Assembly (NCBI GenBank): GCA_030608865.1
Contig: JAUWDI010000008.1
Location: 1 to 12,335, forward strand
Direction of reading: 5' to 3'
DNA length: 12,335 nt
Source: Anaerolineales bacterium
Lineage (GTDB): Bacteria; Chloroflexota; Anaerolineae; Anaerolineales; E44-bin32
Numbering within the stretch: the stretch's first letter is position 1; every line of letters begins with the position of its first letter. The translations under genes were made by a program, and so were the position numbers. The notes beneath the pieces were generated by a model. It did no database searches. It saw only the letters and a program-made list of their open reading frames with translations, and was not told the origin of the DNA. Positions 1 to 6,104 of the stretch are shown here, one piece after another.

Positions 1-180
1 TTCCTTCCGCCCTACCTCGCCCAACACGTCGGCGCCTGGCGGGCTGTCGGTTATCGACCGCAAACAGTTCAGGGCCTTGGCATCCGCGCCTGGCAGGAAG
101 CAGCACTCGAGTCAATGCCGCGCGGCGCCTCGTTGTGGTTCAAGCAGCTTCGCGTTGATCGCGTCCTAAGACCTCTCTAA
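1..180 (+). CDS. 3' end of an unrecognised gene (partial)
   Basis: Frame 1 is open from the first base to a TAA at 178-180, giving 59 C-terminal residues that begin FLPPYLAQHVGAWRAV and end in VDRVLRPL. The high-GC third positions and balanced amino-acid use look coding. The piece is rich in Arg, Ala and Trp, with no membrane segment or recognisable catalytic motif. I do not recognise the family. A soluble enzyme C-terminus is possible but unsupported. No clear intrinsic terminator follows the stop. The 5' part lies outside the window. Confidence 0.6.
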   Translation, partial: FLPPYLAQHVGAWRAVGYRPQTVQGLGIRAWQEAALESMPRGASLWFKQLRVDRVLRPL

Positions 181-254
181 TCTCTCCGTTGTCGTTAATT
201 GAACATCAAATTTTTTGGGTTCTCCTCCATTTACTTTGGAAAGGCGACATAAAC

Positions 255-297
255 GCGGATACCCCAGTGGATGGACACTTTATATGACGGTATCCGC
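255..297. repeat. 9-bp perfect inverted repeat in noncoding DNA
   Basis: GCGGATACC at 255-263 is the exact reverse complement of GGTATCCGC at 289-297, separated by 25 nt. It lies in the noncoding stretch after the partial gene. It could be a long-loop RNA hairpin or a split operator. No adjacent gene start is available to say which. Confidence 0.4.
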
Positions 298-334
298 AGA
301 TGTAATGAATCGCTTTTTTCCTTTTCCCCCCTAT

Positions 335-374
335 GTCCCCCCAGGGGGACGTGGGTGCAGTAGTCTGCCCCCAC
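335..374. other. two back-to-back hairpins
   Basis: Hairpin one pairs GTCCCC (335-340) with GGGGAC (345-350). It is followed directly by hairpin two, GTGGGTGCAG (351-360) against CTGCCCCCAC (365-374), with a TAGT loop and one mismatch. The surroundings are C-rich and not coding. No T tract follows, so neither is a standard intrinsic terminator on the plus strand. This and the 255-297 repeat are the only structure I see between 181 and 432. Confidence 0.4.
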
Positions 375-432
375 ACCCCCTGACAACGATCGATTCGGCT
401 TTACGTTTCATAGGGACGTCTCTAAGGAACAC

Positions 433-460
433 TTAGCAGCGCTTATGGGATGTATATAAT
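433..460 (+). promoter_or_regulatory. candidate promoter (TTAGCA, 16 nt, TATAAT)
   Basis: A consensus TATAAT sits at 455-460, with TTAGCA (4 of 6 matches to TTGACA) at 433-438 and a 16-nt spacer. A transcript would start near 466-468. No ORF with a ribosome-binding site follows, so if active this drives a noncoding RNA. The -35 match is modest. Confidence 0.35.
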
Positions 461-465
461 GGTTC

Positions 466-711
466 TTCCCACGCCGGTGAGGGATTGTTGGTTGGATGTG
501 GACTGCGGAAGCTCTGCTTCCGGCCGTACGCGCAGCCTGCGCCTTGAGGTTTTAGCCTGAAATTAGAGTTTGGTCATACTGGAAGTTATGGATGGATAAT
601 AACGACTTCCTCCGTCATCGCCAGGGGGGACCAGAAATTCAGCTTCGGGCGGGACCACGCAGCGCAACTCCGCTAGGTCACCCACACAATTTGGGGGAGA
701 CCCATTTTTTT
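466..711 (+). ncRNA. candidate structured small RNA, about 245 nt
   Basis: The stretch between a TATAAT promoter and a T-tract hairpin contains several local stems: CGGAAGC/GCTTCCG with a 3-nt loop (506-522), GCGCA/TGCGC (530-543), and GGAAGT/ACTTCC (581-610). The ends can also pair. Bases 461-471 match 692-702 over 11 positions with one mismatch and three G-U pairs, although the first of these bases lie upstream of the expected transcript start. No coding frame here looks real. I checked by eye for 6S, tmRNA, RNase P and SRP RNA signature motifs and saw none. It may be a new small RNA or simply hairpin-rich intergenic DNA. Confidence 0.25.
676..711 (+). terminator. possible intrinsic terminator of the candidate small RNA
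   Basis: GGTC-A-CCC (676-683) can pair with GGG-A-GACC (695-702) around an A/A mismatch. It is followed by CA and seven T at 705-711. The stem is imperfect and the loop is long (about 11 nt), so this is moderate evidence only. No coding gene ends just upstream. Confidence 0.4.
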
Positions 712-724
712 AACCCTCATCCAC

Positions 725-784
725 GTTGCATGGGCAACCAGGTGAATTTGCGTTGTTTTCTCCTCCCGGAGTTGAACCTCCGGG
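725..784. other. hairpin-rich noncoding stretch
   Basis: Two hairpins are visible: GTTGC/GCAAC with an ATGG loop (725-738), and CCCGGAG/CTCCGGG with a TTGAAC loop (765-784). The second resembles a tRNA T-arm when read on the minus strand, but no acceptor or anticodon arm fits around it. Together with the palindrome at 829-857, these are all I see between 712 and the terminator at 936. Confidence 0.35.
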
Positions 785-828
785 ACAGACTAGTGTGTCG
801 GCTCGCTCTATATTCGCCTTCAAGACCT

Positions 829-857
829 GTAAGGGCGAGCCGCCGGCTCGCCCCTAC
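829..857. repeat. interspersed-type palindrome
   Basis: GTAAGGGCGAGCC (829-841) and GGCTCGCCCCTAC (845-857) are inverted copies with a single mismatch and a 3-nt centre. Short intergenic palindromes of the GTAGGGGCG...CGCCCCTAC type are frequent in Chloroflexota and cyanobacterial genomes (recollection, not a search). Only one copy is in this window, so repeat status cannot be shown here. Confidence 0.45.
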
Positions 858-935
858 CATCGACTTATCACCTGCGTTGGGAAACCCTTTTGTCCACCTG
901 CCAACACCTAACAAATCCCGATCTCCCAATGGAAC

Positions 936-960
936 AAAAAAACGCCCACAGTTGTGGGCG
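936..960 (-). terminator. intrinsic terminator of the secreted repeat-protein gene
   Basis: Read on the minus strand, the 8-bp stem CGCCCACA/TGTGGGCG (943-960, 2-nt loop) is followed by a run of seven T (936-942). It lies 22 nt after the TAA stop of the minus-strand gene ending at 982, which is the expected place to end the maf-PBP-rsgA-repeat-protein block. Confidence 0.85.
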
Positions 961-981
961 CCTGACCTATTCGTTTGGCAA

Positions 982-1944
982 TTACCACCAGATGCGGAAG
1001 GAGTCGCTCGTTCTTGTGAGAACGGTTCCCGATGAAACGTAGATATCCAAATCAACCTGGACACCGGGCGTCTGCCCCTCAAATTCAATTTCCAATTGGG
1101 TGATACCAGCATCGTCGGTAGGCGGGAAAACGAGCGTACGCGCTTCATCCGGGAAATGCGCAACAAGGGTCACCGCTGCAGAGGAGACCGGCAGGAGATT
1201 CTGATCCCGGACGACTACATACACCAGCTGCGTATCTGAACTTCCGGTGATGGGTTTTGCCACAGAGGCATGTGGTTGGAGTTCAACGACCTCATACATC
1301 AAGGCATTGCTGGGAGCTTTTGGCCGCAGGAGATCGTCGTTGTAATCCATCACCTCAAAGTGGACCCGCCCGAGAGGCGCCACCAGGACTTGCTGACCTG
1401 GTGGATTTTCCGGATACCAATCCAGACGGAATCCCTGGAAGTATTGAACCAGGCGATCATTTTCAATGGTGAATTCTGATACAGGGTAACCAAATAGCTC
1501 TGGTCCACCACGCTCATGGTAGAAATCCAGGAACATGAAGCAGATACTGTGGCCCGTAAGCGAATAAAACTCGCAATCGGCGTTGGACCTGATGGAGAGC
1601 GGATCAGCGACATCCAATGCCCGGTCGCCGACAAACAAAATTCCCAATTCCTTCAGGCGAACCTGCATGTCATCAGAGGTTGGATCTGGGAAAAGTTCCA
1701 TCCGGCCGTTCTGGGTGTATTGGATCACCAATCCAGTCCAGTAATCCACAAAAGCATCTGTGATGGGGAAGCCGAGAATGCCCAGACCGCCATGGTTGTC
1801 GAAATACTCGACGAACTCGGCATCGAGTGTGTGCCCGGTCTCAGAATAATACCGACCAGACAAGCTCTGGGCCATAACTGGTAGCCCAATGCCAAGCAAT
1901 AGTATTAAAACAATGCAGTAGGGCAGGACGCGGCGTATCCTGAT
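982..1944 (-). CDS. secreted protein with tandem FGYP/VQYFQ-type repeats
   Basis: No ATG, GTG or TTG precedes the leader-peptide codons, so the usual start would be the TTG at 1899. Extending upstream in frame to an ATC at 1942-1944 gives RIRRVLPYCIVLILLLG and then an AQS cleavage region. That is a textbook signal peptide, with AAAGGGG placed 7 nt ahead. From this start the product is 320 aa and exported. Two related repeats follow. The first runs from FVEYFDNHGGLGILGFPITDAF to LVIQYTQNGRMELFPD. The second runs from FLDFYHERGGPELFGYPVSEF to LVQYFQGFRLDWYPE. Repeats of this kind recur in secreted Chloroflexota proteins and resemble LGFP-like cell-surface repeats. The last ~85 residues are beta-rich and Ig-like. 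The repeat region has a nearby cysteine pair (DCEF...SICF). It lies 83 nt after rsgA and ends at a terminator. A role at the cell surface is likely; the ligand is unknown. Confidence 0.8.
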   Translation of the reverse strand: MRIRRVLPYCIVLILLLGIGLPVMAQSLSGRYYSETGHTLDAEFVEYFDNHGGLGILGFPITDAFVDYWTGLVIQYTQNGRMELFPDPTSDDMQVRLKELGILFVGDRALDVADPLSIRSNADCEFYSLTGHSICFMFLDFYHERGGPELFGYPVSEFTIENDRLVQYFQGFRLDWYPENPPGQQVLVAPLGRVHFEVMDYNDDLLRPKAPSNALMYEVVELQPHASVAKPITGSSDTQLVYVVVRDQNLLPVSSAAVTLVAHFPDEARTLVFPPTDDAGITQLEIEFEGQTPGVQVDLDIYVSSGTVLTRTSDSFRIWW

Positions 1945-1951
1945 GGAGGAG

Positions 1952-1958
1952 CCCCTTT
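1952..1958 (-). promoter_or_regulatory. ribosome-binding site supporting an ATC start
   Basis: On the minus strand AAAGGGG is followed by 7 nt and then ATC (1942-1944), the first codon of an otherwise ideal signal peptide. Downstream TTG at 1899 has no comparable site and would cut into the hydrophobic core. Confidence 0.5.
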
Positions 1959-2027
1959 CTTGACTATACGAACCACATACAAGCTTAGATACTTCTTGCT
2001 TTTAGCGCAACAGGACCAGGGTACTAT

Positions 2028-2942
2028 CTACTCCAGGGCTCCGGAGCGCATGCGCAAGTAGGAATCGTAGCGTTCCGGATCGATCTCTCCATTTTCAAGA
2101 GCAGCGGTCACGGCGCAGCCTGGTTCATGGGTGTGGGTGCAATCACTGAACTCACACCCAGCTACCAGCGTTCTGATCTCTGGAAAATAGGCGTCGAGCT
2201 CTTCCGGCTCGATGTCCCAGAGGGCAAAAGCCTTCAGTCCAGGAGTGTCTGCCACATAGCCTCCCCCCTGAAGCTTCAAGAGCTCGGGGACGACCGTTGT
2301 ATGCCGGCCTCTCCCGGTGGCTTGACTTATCTCGCTCGTGTGCAATCCCAATCCGGGTTGGATTTCATTAAGCAGGCTTGTCTTTCCCACGCCCGAAGGA
2401 CCCGCTAGAACTGAGATCTTTCCTTGCAGCGCCTTGCGAACGGAGCGAACGCCCTTACCGGTCTTGGCTGAGGTGTAAAGGACCGGGTAACCGAGCTTCG
2501 GATAAATACCGAAGGCCTGCTTGGCAGTGCGCGGTACAACCAGGTCGATCTTATTAGCGCAGATCAAAGCTGGAATTTCTTCTCGTTCGGCAACGACGAG
2601 CAAGCGGTCCAGCATTCGAAAGTTAGGGTCGGGGTCGGCGCACGAGAAGACGAAGACTGCTTGATCCGGATTCGCAACCAGAACTTGTTCGATCTCTGAG
2701 CGACCCGGCGACTTGCGGGAGAGCACGCGTACACGCTCCTCTACGACTTCGATCGTCGCCAAGCCCTCCGGTTGCTTGCTTATCTGAACACGATCGCCGA
2801 GCGCTGCGGCATCGCTCTCCATCCGTTCCTTCATGAGCCGGCCGCGCAATTTCGAGGGTATGATCCCCTGCTCGGTTTCAACGTCGAAAATACCGGATTG
2901 GGCTTTAACAATCAGCCCGGGGAGAAGATCAGAATCAGACAT
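2028..2942 (-). CDS. rsgA: ribosome small-subunit-dependent GTPase A
   Basis: This 304-aa protein has the full RsgA layout: an OB-fold N-terminus (about 1-75), a circularly permuted GTPase and a zinc-binding C-terminus. Motifs appear in the permuted order G4 NKID (130-133), G5 SAK (158-160), G1 GPSGVGKTS (181-189), G2 at GRGRHTT (210-216) and G3 DTPG (232-235). The zinc site is Cys263, Cys268, His270 and Cys276, with the same spacing as I recall for E. coli RsgA. The family binds the 30S subunit and helps its late maturation, using GTP hydrolysis. The ATG start lies 3 nt after the TGA of the PBP gene (TGATAAATG) with no good independent Shine-Dalgarno. Translation is therefore probably coupled to the PBP gene by reinitiation. 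Confidence 0.97.
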   Translation of the reverse strand: MSDSDLLPGLIVKAQSGIFDVETEQGIIPSKLRGRLMKERMESDAAALGDRVQISKQPEGLATIEVVEERVRVLSRKSPGRSEIEQVLVANPDQAVFVFSCADPDPNFRMLDRLLVVAEREEIPALICANKIDLVVPRTAKQAFGIYPKLGYPVLYTSAKTGKGVRSVRKALQGKISVLAGPSGVGKTSLLNEIQPGLGLHTSEISQATGRGRHTTVVPELLKLQGGGYVADTPGLKAFALWDIEPEELDAYFPEIRTLVAGCEFSDCTHTHEPGCAVTAALENGEIDPERYDSYLRMRSGALE

Positions 2943-2945
2943 TTA

Positions 2946-5222
2946 TCATGGGGCCGGAGTTTCCTCGGCTTCTTCGTCCGGCTCCGGAGTCCTCTCCACC
3001 CAGATACGAGACTCCCAGGGATAGAGCGTAAGCGGTCGACCCTTGAAATACGTCTCGACGATTCGCCGAAAGACCGGTGCAGCCCAATCCGAGCCCTCAC
3101 CCTGATTTTCCAAGATAACCGCGATGGCGATATCGGGTTTGTCCTCTCTCTCCTCGTAGGTATAACCTGTGAACCAGGCATGTGGGTCACCTGCGCCATC
3201 CGTAGATGCAGTGCCCGTCTTCCCGGCGACATTGAGGTTTAGGCCAAGGAATTTACGGTAAGCGGTTGCCCCGGATTTATCGACAACGTTTACCATTGCC
3301 TCCTGTATCGCAGCAATGTTTTCCGAGCTCACCGGAAGCTGCGCCGCTGGATCTGGCACGAACTCGTGCAGCACGTCACCCTCGGCATTCTCAATCGCCA
3401 ACACCATTTGCGGACGATAAAGTGTTCCCCCATTCCCTATTGCAGCAGCGTAACGGGCAACCTGGAGGGGCGTCACCAGGAGAACACTCTGACCGATCGC
3501 CAGCTGCACCGGATGCCGCGCCGCCCACTCCTCGCCGAGCGTTTCGGCGCTGTTCTCCGGGCTCGGAACCTGCCCCGCCTCGTCTCCAATCTCGATACCC
3601 GTCGTCGCTCCCAGCCCAAATGCCGCAGCCATATCCGAAATAGCGCTAGGGAGACCCTTGACATAGAGATCCAAACCGATGTGATAGAACCAGGGATTAC
3701 AGGATTTTTCCAGCCCCCCTTTAAGCGTCAATTCCCCGGCAGCGGACAGTTCTTTCTCGTAACGCCAATCGTAGAGGGTGATACCCGGCAGATCAGTGAA
3801 TTCTAGGCCGCAATTGTAGACTGTGTCGGGTTCGTAATATTCCGTCTCCAGCGCGGCGGCCATCGTAATAACCTTGAACACCGATCCTGGAACGTAGAGA
3901 CCCTGCGTAGCGCGGTTGATATAGGGCTGATTGGCAGTGTTCAACATCTGGTAACCGCCATTCGCTCCATTAGGGTTCTGAGAATCGAAAAGGTTGGGAT
4001 CAAACGCAGGCGAGGAGGCCATGGCCAGCACCGCGCCTGTATCGCGTTCCAAAACGACTACAGCACCCTCGAAACCTTCAATCGACCGCTGCGCTACTTC
4101 TTGCAGATCACGGTCGAGCGTCGTATACACTGCATAGGGCAATCCGGGATCGCGAGAAGCCATCACTTGCATCACCTGACCATTGGGATCGACCAGGTAG
4201 AGTGTCCCTCCCGGCACTCCGCGCAGCTCATCTTCGAACGCCGCCTCGATCCCGATACGGCCGACGAATTCATCACCCTGATAACCCAGCGCCAGGCGGT
4301 CTTCGTATTCGGCCTCCTGAATCTGACTCACAAAACCCACAGCATGCGGCGACGCTCCCCCTGCAAATGGGGTGAGGCCACCGCCGTAATAGTAGCGAGT
4401 GCTATACGTGCTCGCTCGAACACCACCTACCGATTCGAGCAAACCGCCGACGGTGTTGTAATCCTCATACGGTACAACGCCTAGCGGGGTGAACCAATTT
4501 GTATCGCGGTTGGCGTCATAGCGCTCGAGGATCGGATCTACGGTAGCTAACACAAAAAGTCGCCTTAAAGTTGAGAGCATGGTCTCCTCGGCATCCTCAT
4601 CGCCGATCTCATTCGGGACGATCCACAATGCGGCGCCGTTATCCTGACCCGCGCCCGCCTGTGCAGCGAATGCCTGGTTGTCCTTGTCATAGATATTCGC
4701 GCGCGTTGGGGTGATCGCGGTGAGACTCAAACCGTTCCCCCCCTCGAGTTCGGGCAAAATCATGGCGTCGGTCCAGGCTACCCGCCAGTCCTCGCCAGCG
4801 GAGCGCGTTAAGTCCATGCGCGTCTCACGGCTGATCTCGCCTACAGCCGCGCTTGTGAGAACGATGTGATAACGCACCTCAGCACGCTGTGGGCTATGTA
4901 CAAGAGCGGATACGATTTGAAAATCGACATCCACAAACGCCCCGCTCCGCATGATCTCTTGAATGCGATTCGTAAAGTCCTCCTCGCTCAACCCATCCTG
5001 GGTAAGGGGACTGAGGAGAGCGTACATCCCAGCATAATCGCCCGCTTTCCAAGTATCCAGGAAGTGCTGCGCGGCTGCATCTGGATCCGGGGCGGACTCA
5101 GTGGTCTGTATAGGATCTGGGAGTGTAGGCGTCCCGTTCGACCCCGGGTCGGTGGGACTAAAGAGCCCACAGCTGCTGATGAGCATCGCTAAGATTAGAA
5201 GCAGGATCGGGATTCGTCTCAC
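2946..5222 (-). CDS. class B penicillin-binding protein, lipoprotein, NTF2-like domain
   Basis: This 758-aa cell-wall D,D-transpeptidase cross-links peptidoglycan outside the membrane. The N-terminus MRRIPILLLILAMLISSCGL is a lipoprotein signal with the acylated Cys at position 18, instead of the uncleaved anchor usual for class B PBPs. A Pro/Asp linker is followed by an NTF2-like, MecA_N-type domain (about 48-160), a PBP dimerisation region (about 160-350) and the transpeptidase domain. The catalytic motifs are intact: SVFK with nucleophile Ser447 and Lys450, SCN at 507-509 and KTG at 668-670. The acidic, Pro-rich tail (PEPDEEAEETPAP) overlaps the region upstream of rsgA. The GTG start overlaps the maf stop (GTGA) and has GAGAGG 6 nt upstream. 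The domain set resembles MecA-like PBPs, but low beta-lactam affinity cannot be concluded from it. Confidence 0.95.
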   Translation of the reverse strand: MRRIPILLLILAMLISSCGLFSPTDPGSNGTPTLPDPIQTTESAPDPDAAAQHFLDTWKAGDYAGMYALLSPLTQDGLSEEDFTNRIQEIMRSGAFVDVDFQIVSALVHSPQRAEVRYHIVLTSAAVGEISRETRMDLTRSAGEDWRVAWTDAMILPELEGGNGLSLTAITPTRANIYDKDNQAFAAQAGAGQDNGAALWIVPNEIGDEDAEETMLSTLRRLFVLATVDPILERYDANRDTNWFTPLGVVPYEDYNTVGGLLESVGGVRASTYSTRYYYGGGLTPFAGGASPHAVGFVSQIQEAEYEDRLALGYQGDEFVGRIGIEAAFEDELRGVPGGTLYLVDPNGQVMQVMASRDPGLPYAVYTTLDRDLQEVAQRSIEGFEGAVVVLERDTGAVLAMASSPAFDPNLFDSQNPNGANGGYQMLNTANQPYINRATQGLYVPGSVFKVITMAAALETEYYEPDTVYNCGLEFTDLPGITLYDWRYEKELSAAGELTLKGGLEKSCNPWFYHIGLDLYVKGLPSAISDMAAAFGLGATTGIEIGDEAGQVPSPENSAETLGEEWAARHPVQLAIGQSVLLVTPLQVARYAAAIGNGGTLYRPQMVLAIENAEGDVLHEFVPDPAAQLPVSSENIAAIQEAMVNVVDKSGATAYRKFLGLNLNVAGKTGTASTDGAGDPHAWFTGYTYEEREDKPDIAIAVILENQGEGSDWAAPVFRRIVETYFKGRPLTLYPWESRIWVERTPEPDEEAEETPAP

Positions 5223-5884
5223 AATTTACCTCTCAGTATCTTCTCGTAGACGCTACAATCATACCCCGTATATGCCTTACAGCGAGTGGGGAGATCGACC
5301 GTCAGATCGTACCCCAAGTGCCCCAAAGCGCGCTGCAGGTGGCACAAAGGGAGCCCCATGACATTCGCGAAGCATCCATTCATCTGGCTCAGCTCCACTG
5401 GGTTGAATTCGCGGTCCTGTATCCCATACGCGCCGGCTTTATCCAGCGGAGAACCGCCGGCGACATAGGCCTGAAGTGCATTATTGTCATAAGCTCGCAT
5501 GTGGACGACAGTTTTGCACGTCTCAACAATTTCTTCCCCGTTGGCTGGTTGGAGAAATACCAGCGCAGTGATGACCTCATGCTCACGATCTCGAAGCATT
5601 AGAAGCATCCGTTCAGCATCAATTGCATCCACCGGTTTGCCTAAAATTGTGCCTCCGTCTACCACGACAGTATCGGCTGCGAGGACGAGCTCGCAGGCAG
5701 GGCTCTCGGCTGCAGCTGCACGAGCTTTCGTTCGCGCAAGACGGATCGCCAGCGCCTCCGCCTGCTCATCGACCTGGGCCATCTCGTCGACCGGAACCGG
5801 GCAAATCTCCACATCCCAGCCGGTCAATTCCATTAGCTCACGACGGCGAGGTGAAGCTGAGGCTAAGAGCAACATACAAGTCAT
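5219..5884 (-). CDS. maf: Maf-family nucleotide pyrophosphatase
   Basis: The family hydrolyses non-canonical or modified nucleoside triphosphates to monophosphates in the cytoplasm. The sequence begins MTCMLLLASASPRRRELM, which contains the defining LASxSPRR loop. It then has AADTVVV with the catalytic Asp, GKPVD, and the C-terminal GIQD...F...GCFANVMGLP block. I chose ATG 5882-5884 because it sits just before the first beta strand (221 aa). ATG 5875 would also work. The frame is open to a TTG at 5911, but its added residues (SKVVDPTT) are not family-like. A C-terminal tail of about 25 residues with two Cys (TRCKAYTGYDCSVYEK) goes beyond the usual Maf end. It is the first gene of the minus-strand block and its TGA overlaps the PBP start. 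Confidence 0.93.
   Translation of the reverse strand: MTCMLLLASASPRRRELMELTGWDVEICPVPVDEMAQVDEQAEALAIRLARTKARAAAAESPACELVLAADTVVVDGGTILGKPVDAIDAERMLLMLRDREHEVITALVFLQPANGEEIVETCKTVVHMRAYDNNALQAYVAGGSPLDKAGAYGIQDREFNPVELSQMNGCFANVMGLPLCHLQRALGHLGYDLTVDLPTRCKAYTGYDCSVYEKILRGKL
5229..5234 (-). promoter_or_regulatory. ribosome-binding site fixing the GTG start of the PBP
   Basis: GAGAGG lies inside the 3' end of maf, with a 6-nt spacer to the GTG at 5220-5222. It supports GTG as the true start and translational coupling through the 4-nt overlap with maf. Confidence 0.7.
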
Positions 5885-6089
5885 AGTTGTCGGATCCACT
5901 ACCTTAGACAATCCTCGATCACTTCTTTAGCCGGACTGGCTGAGGTGACAATTCCAGCCTTGTTCATTTCAACACATGTGCGCAGCCAGTACATTCAGGG
6001 CAAGTCCGCATTCCGCGAATTCTAACATACCCGGCAGATGCGATGAAACCACATCGACACATAGATACTCTCAGCCCCGCACAAGCCGA

Positions 6090-6098
6090 TGGTACAAT
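6090..6098 (+). promoter_or_regulatory. extended -10 promoter of rarA, probably leaderless
   Basis: TGGTACAAT is a TGn-extended -10 hexamer (TACAAT at 6093-6098). Only 6 nt separate it from the rarA ATG, so transcription should start at or within a base or two of the start codon. No Shine-Dalgarno is present, which agrees. No good -35 is seen. The rest of the 5885-6104 divergent gap shows only a small CGATG/CATCG hairpin, and no convincing promoter for maf on the other strand. Confidence 0.65.
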
Positions 6099-6104
6099 GA
6101 CCAA

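Noticed and set aside
215..436. 73-aa open frame in the first gap
   Set aside because: Starts at a TTG without a ribosome-binding site, runs through several hairpins and a C-rich tract, and has low-complexity Pro/Arg composition with no family resemblance.
569..581. AGAGTTTGGTCAT, resembling the conserved 5' end of 16S rRNA
   Set aside because: 12 of 13 bases match the start of 16S, but the following bases do not continue the rRNA sequence. Treated as chance.
760..790. tRNA T-arm-like hairpin on the minus strand (GGTTCAACTCC)
   Set aside because: Stem register does not fit TTCRANY with a 5-bp arm, and no acceptor, D or anticodon arms can be placed around it.
592..1166. Overlapping 147-aa (+) and 149-aa (-) open frames
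   Set aside because: Both cross the T-tract terminator at 936-960 and the palindrome at 829-857, and the minus frame overlaps the well-supported secreted-protein gene. Composition is Arg/Pro-rich, typical of spurious frames.
1945..2010. Possible promoter for the secreted repeat-protein gene on the minus strand
   Set aside because: TTGCGC with TAAGCT at 17 nt, or a lone TATAGT, are both weak. The gene may simply be transcribed from the upstream block.
5976..6104. In-frame N-terminal extension of rarA by 43 residues
   Set aside because: Residues are Ser/Thr/Arg-rich without family similarity, and the TGGTACAAT promoter lies inside this stretch. ATG 6105 matches the usual RarA N-terminus.
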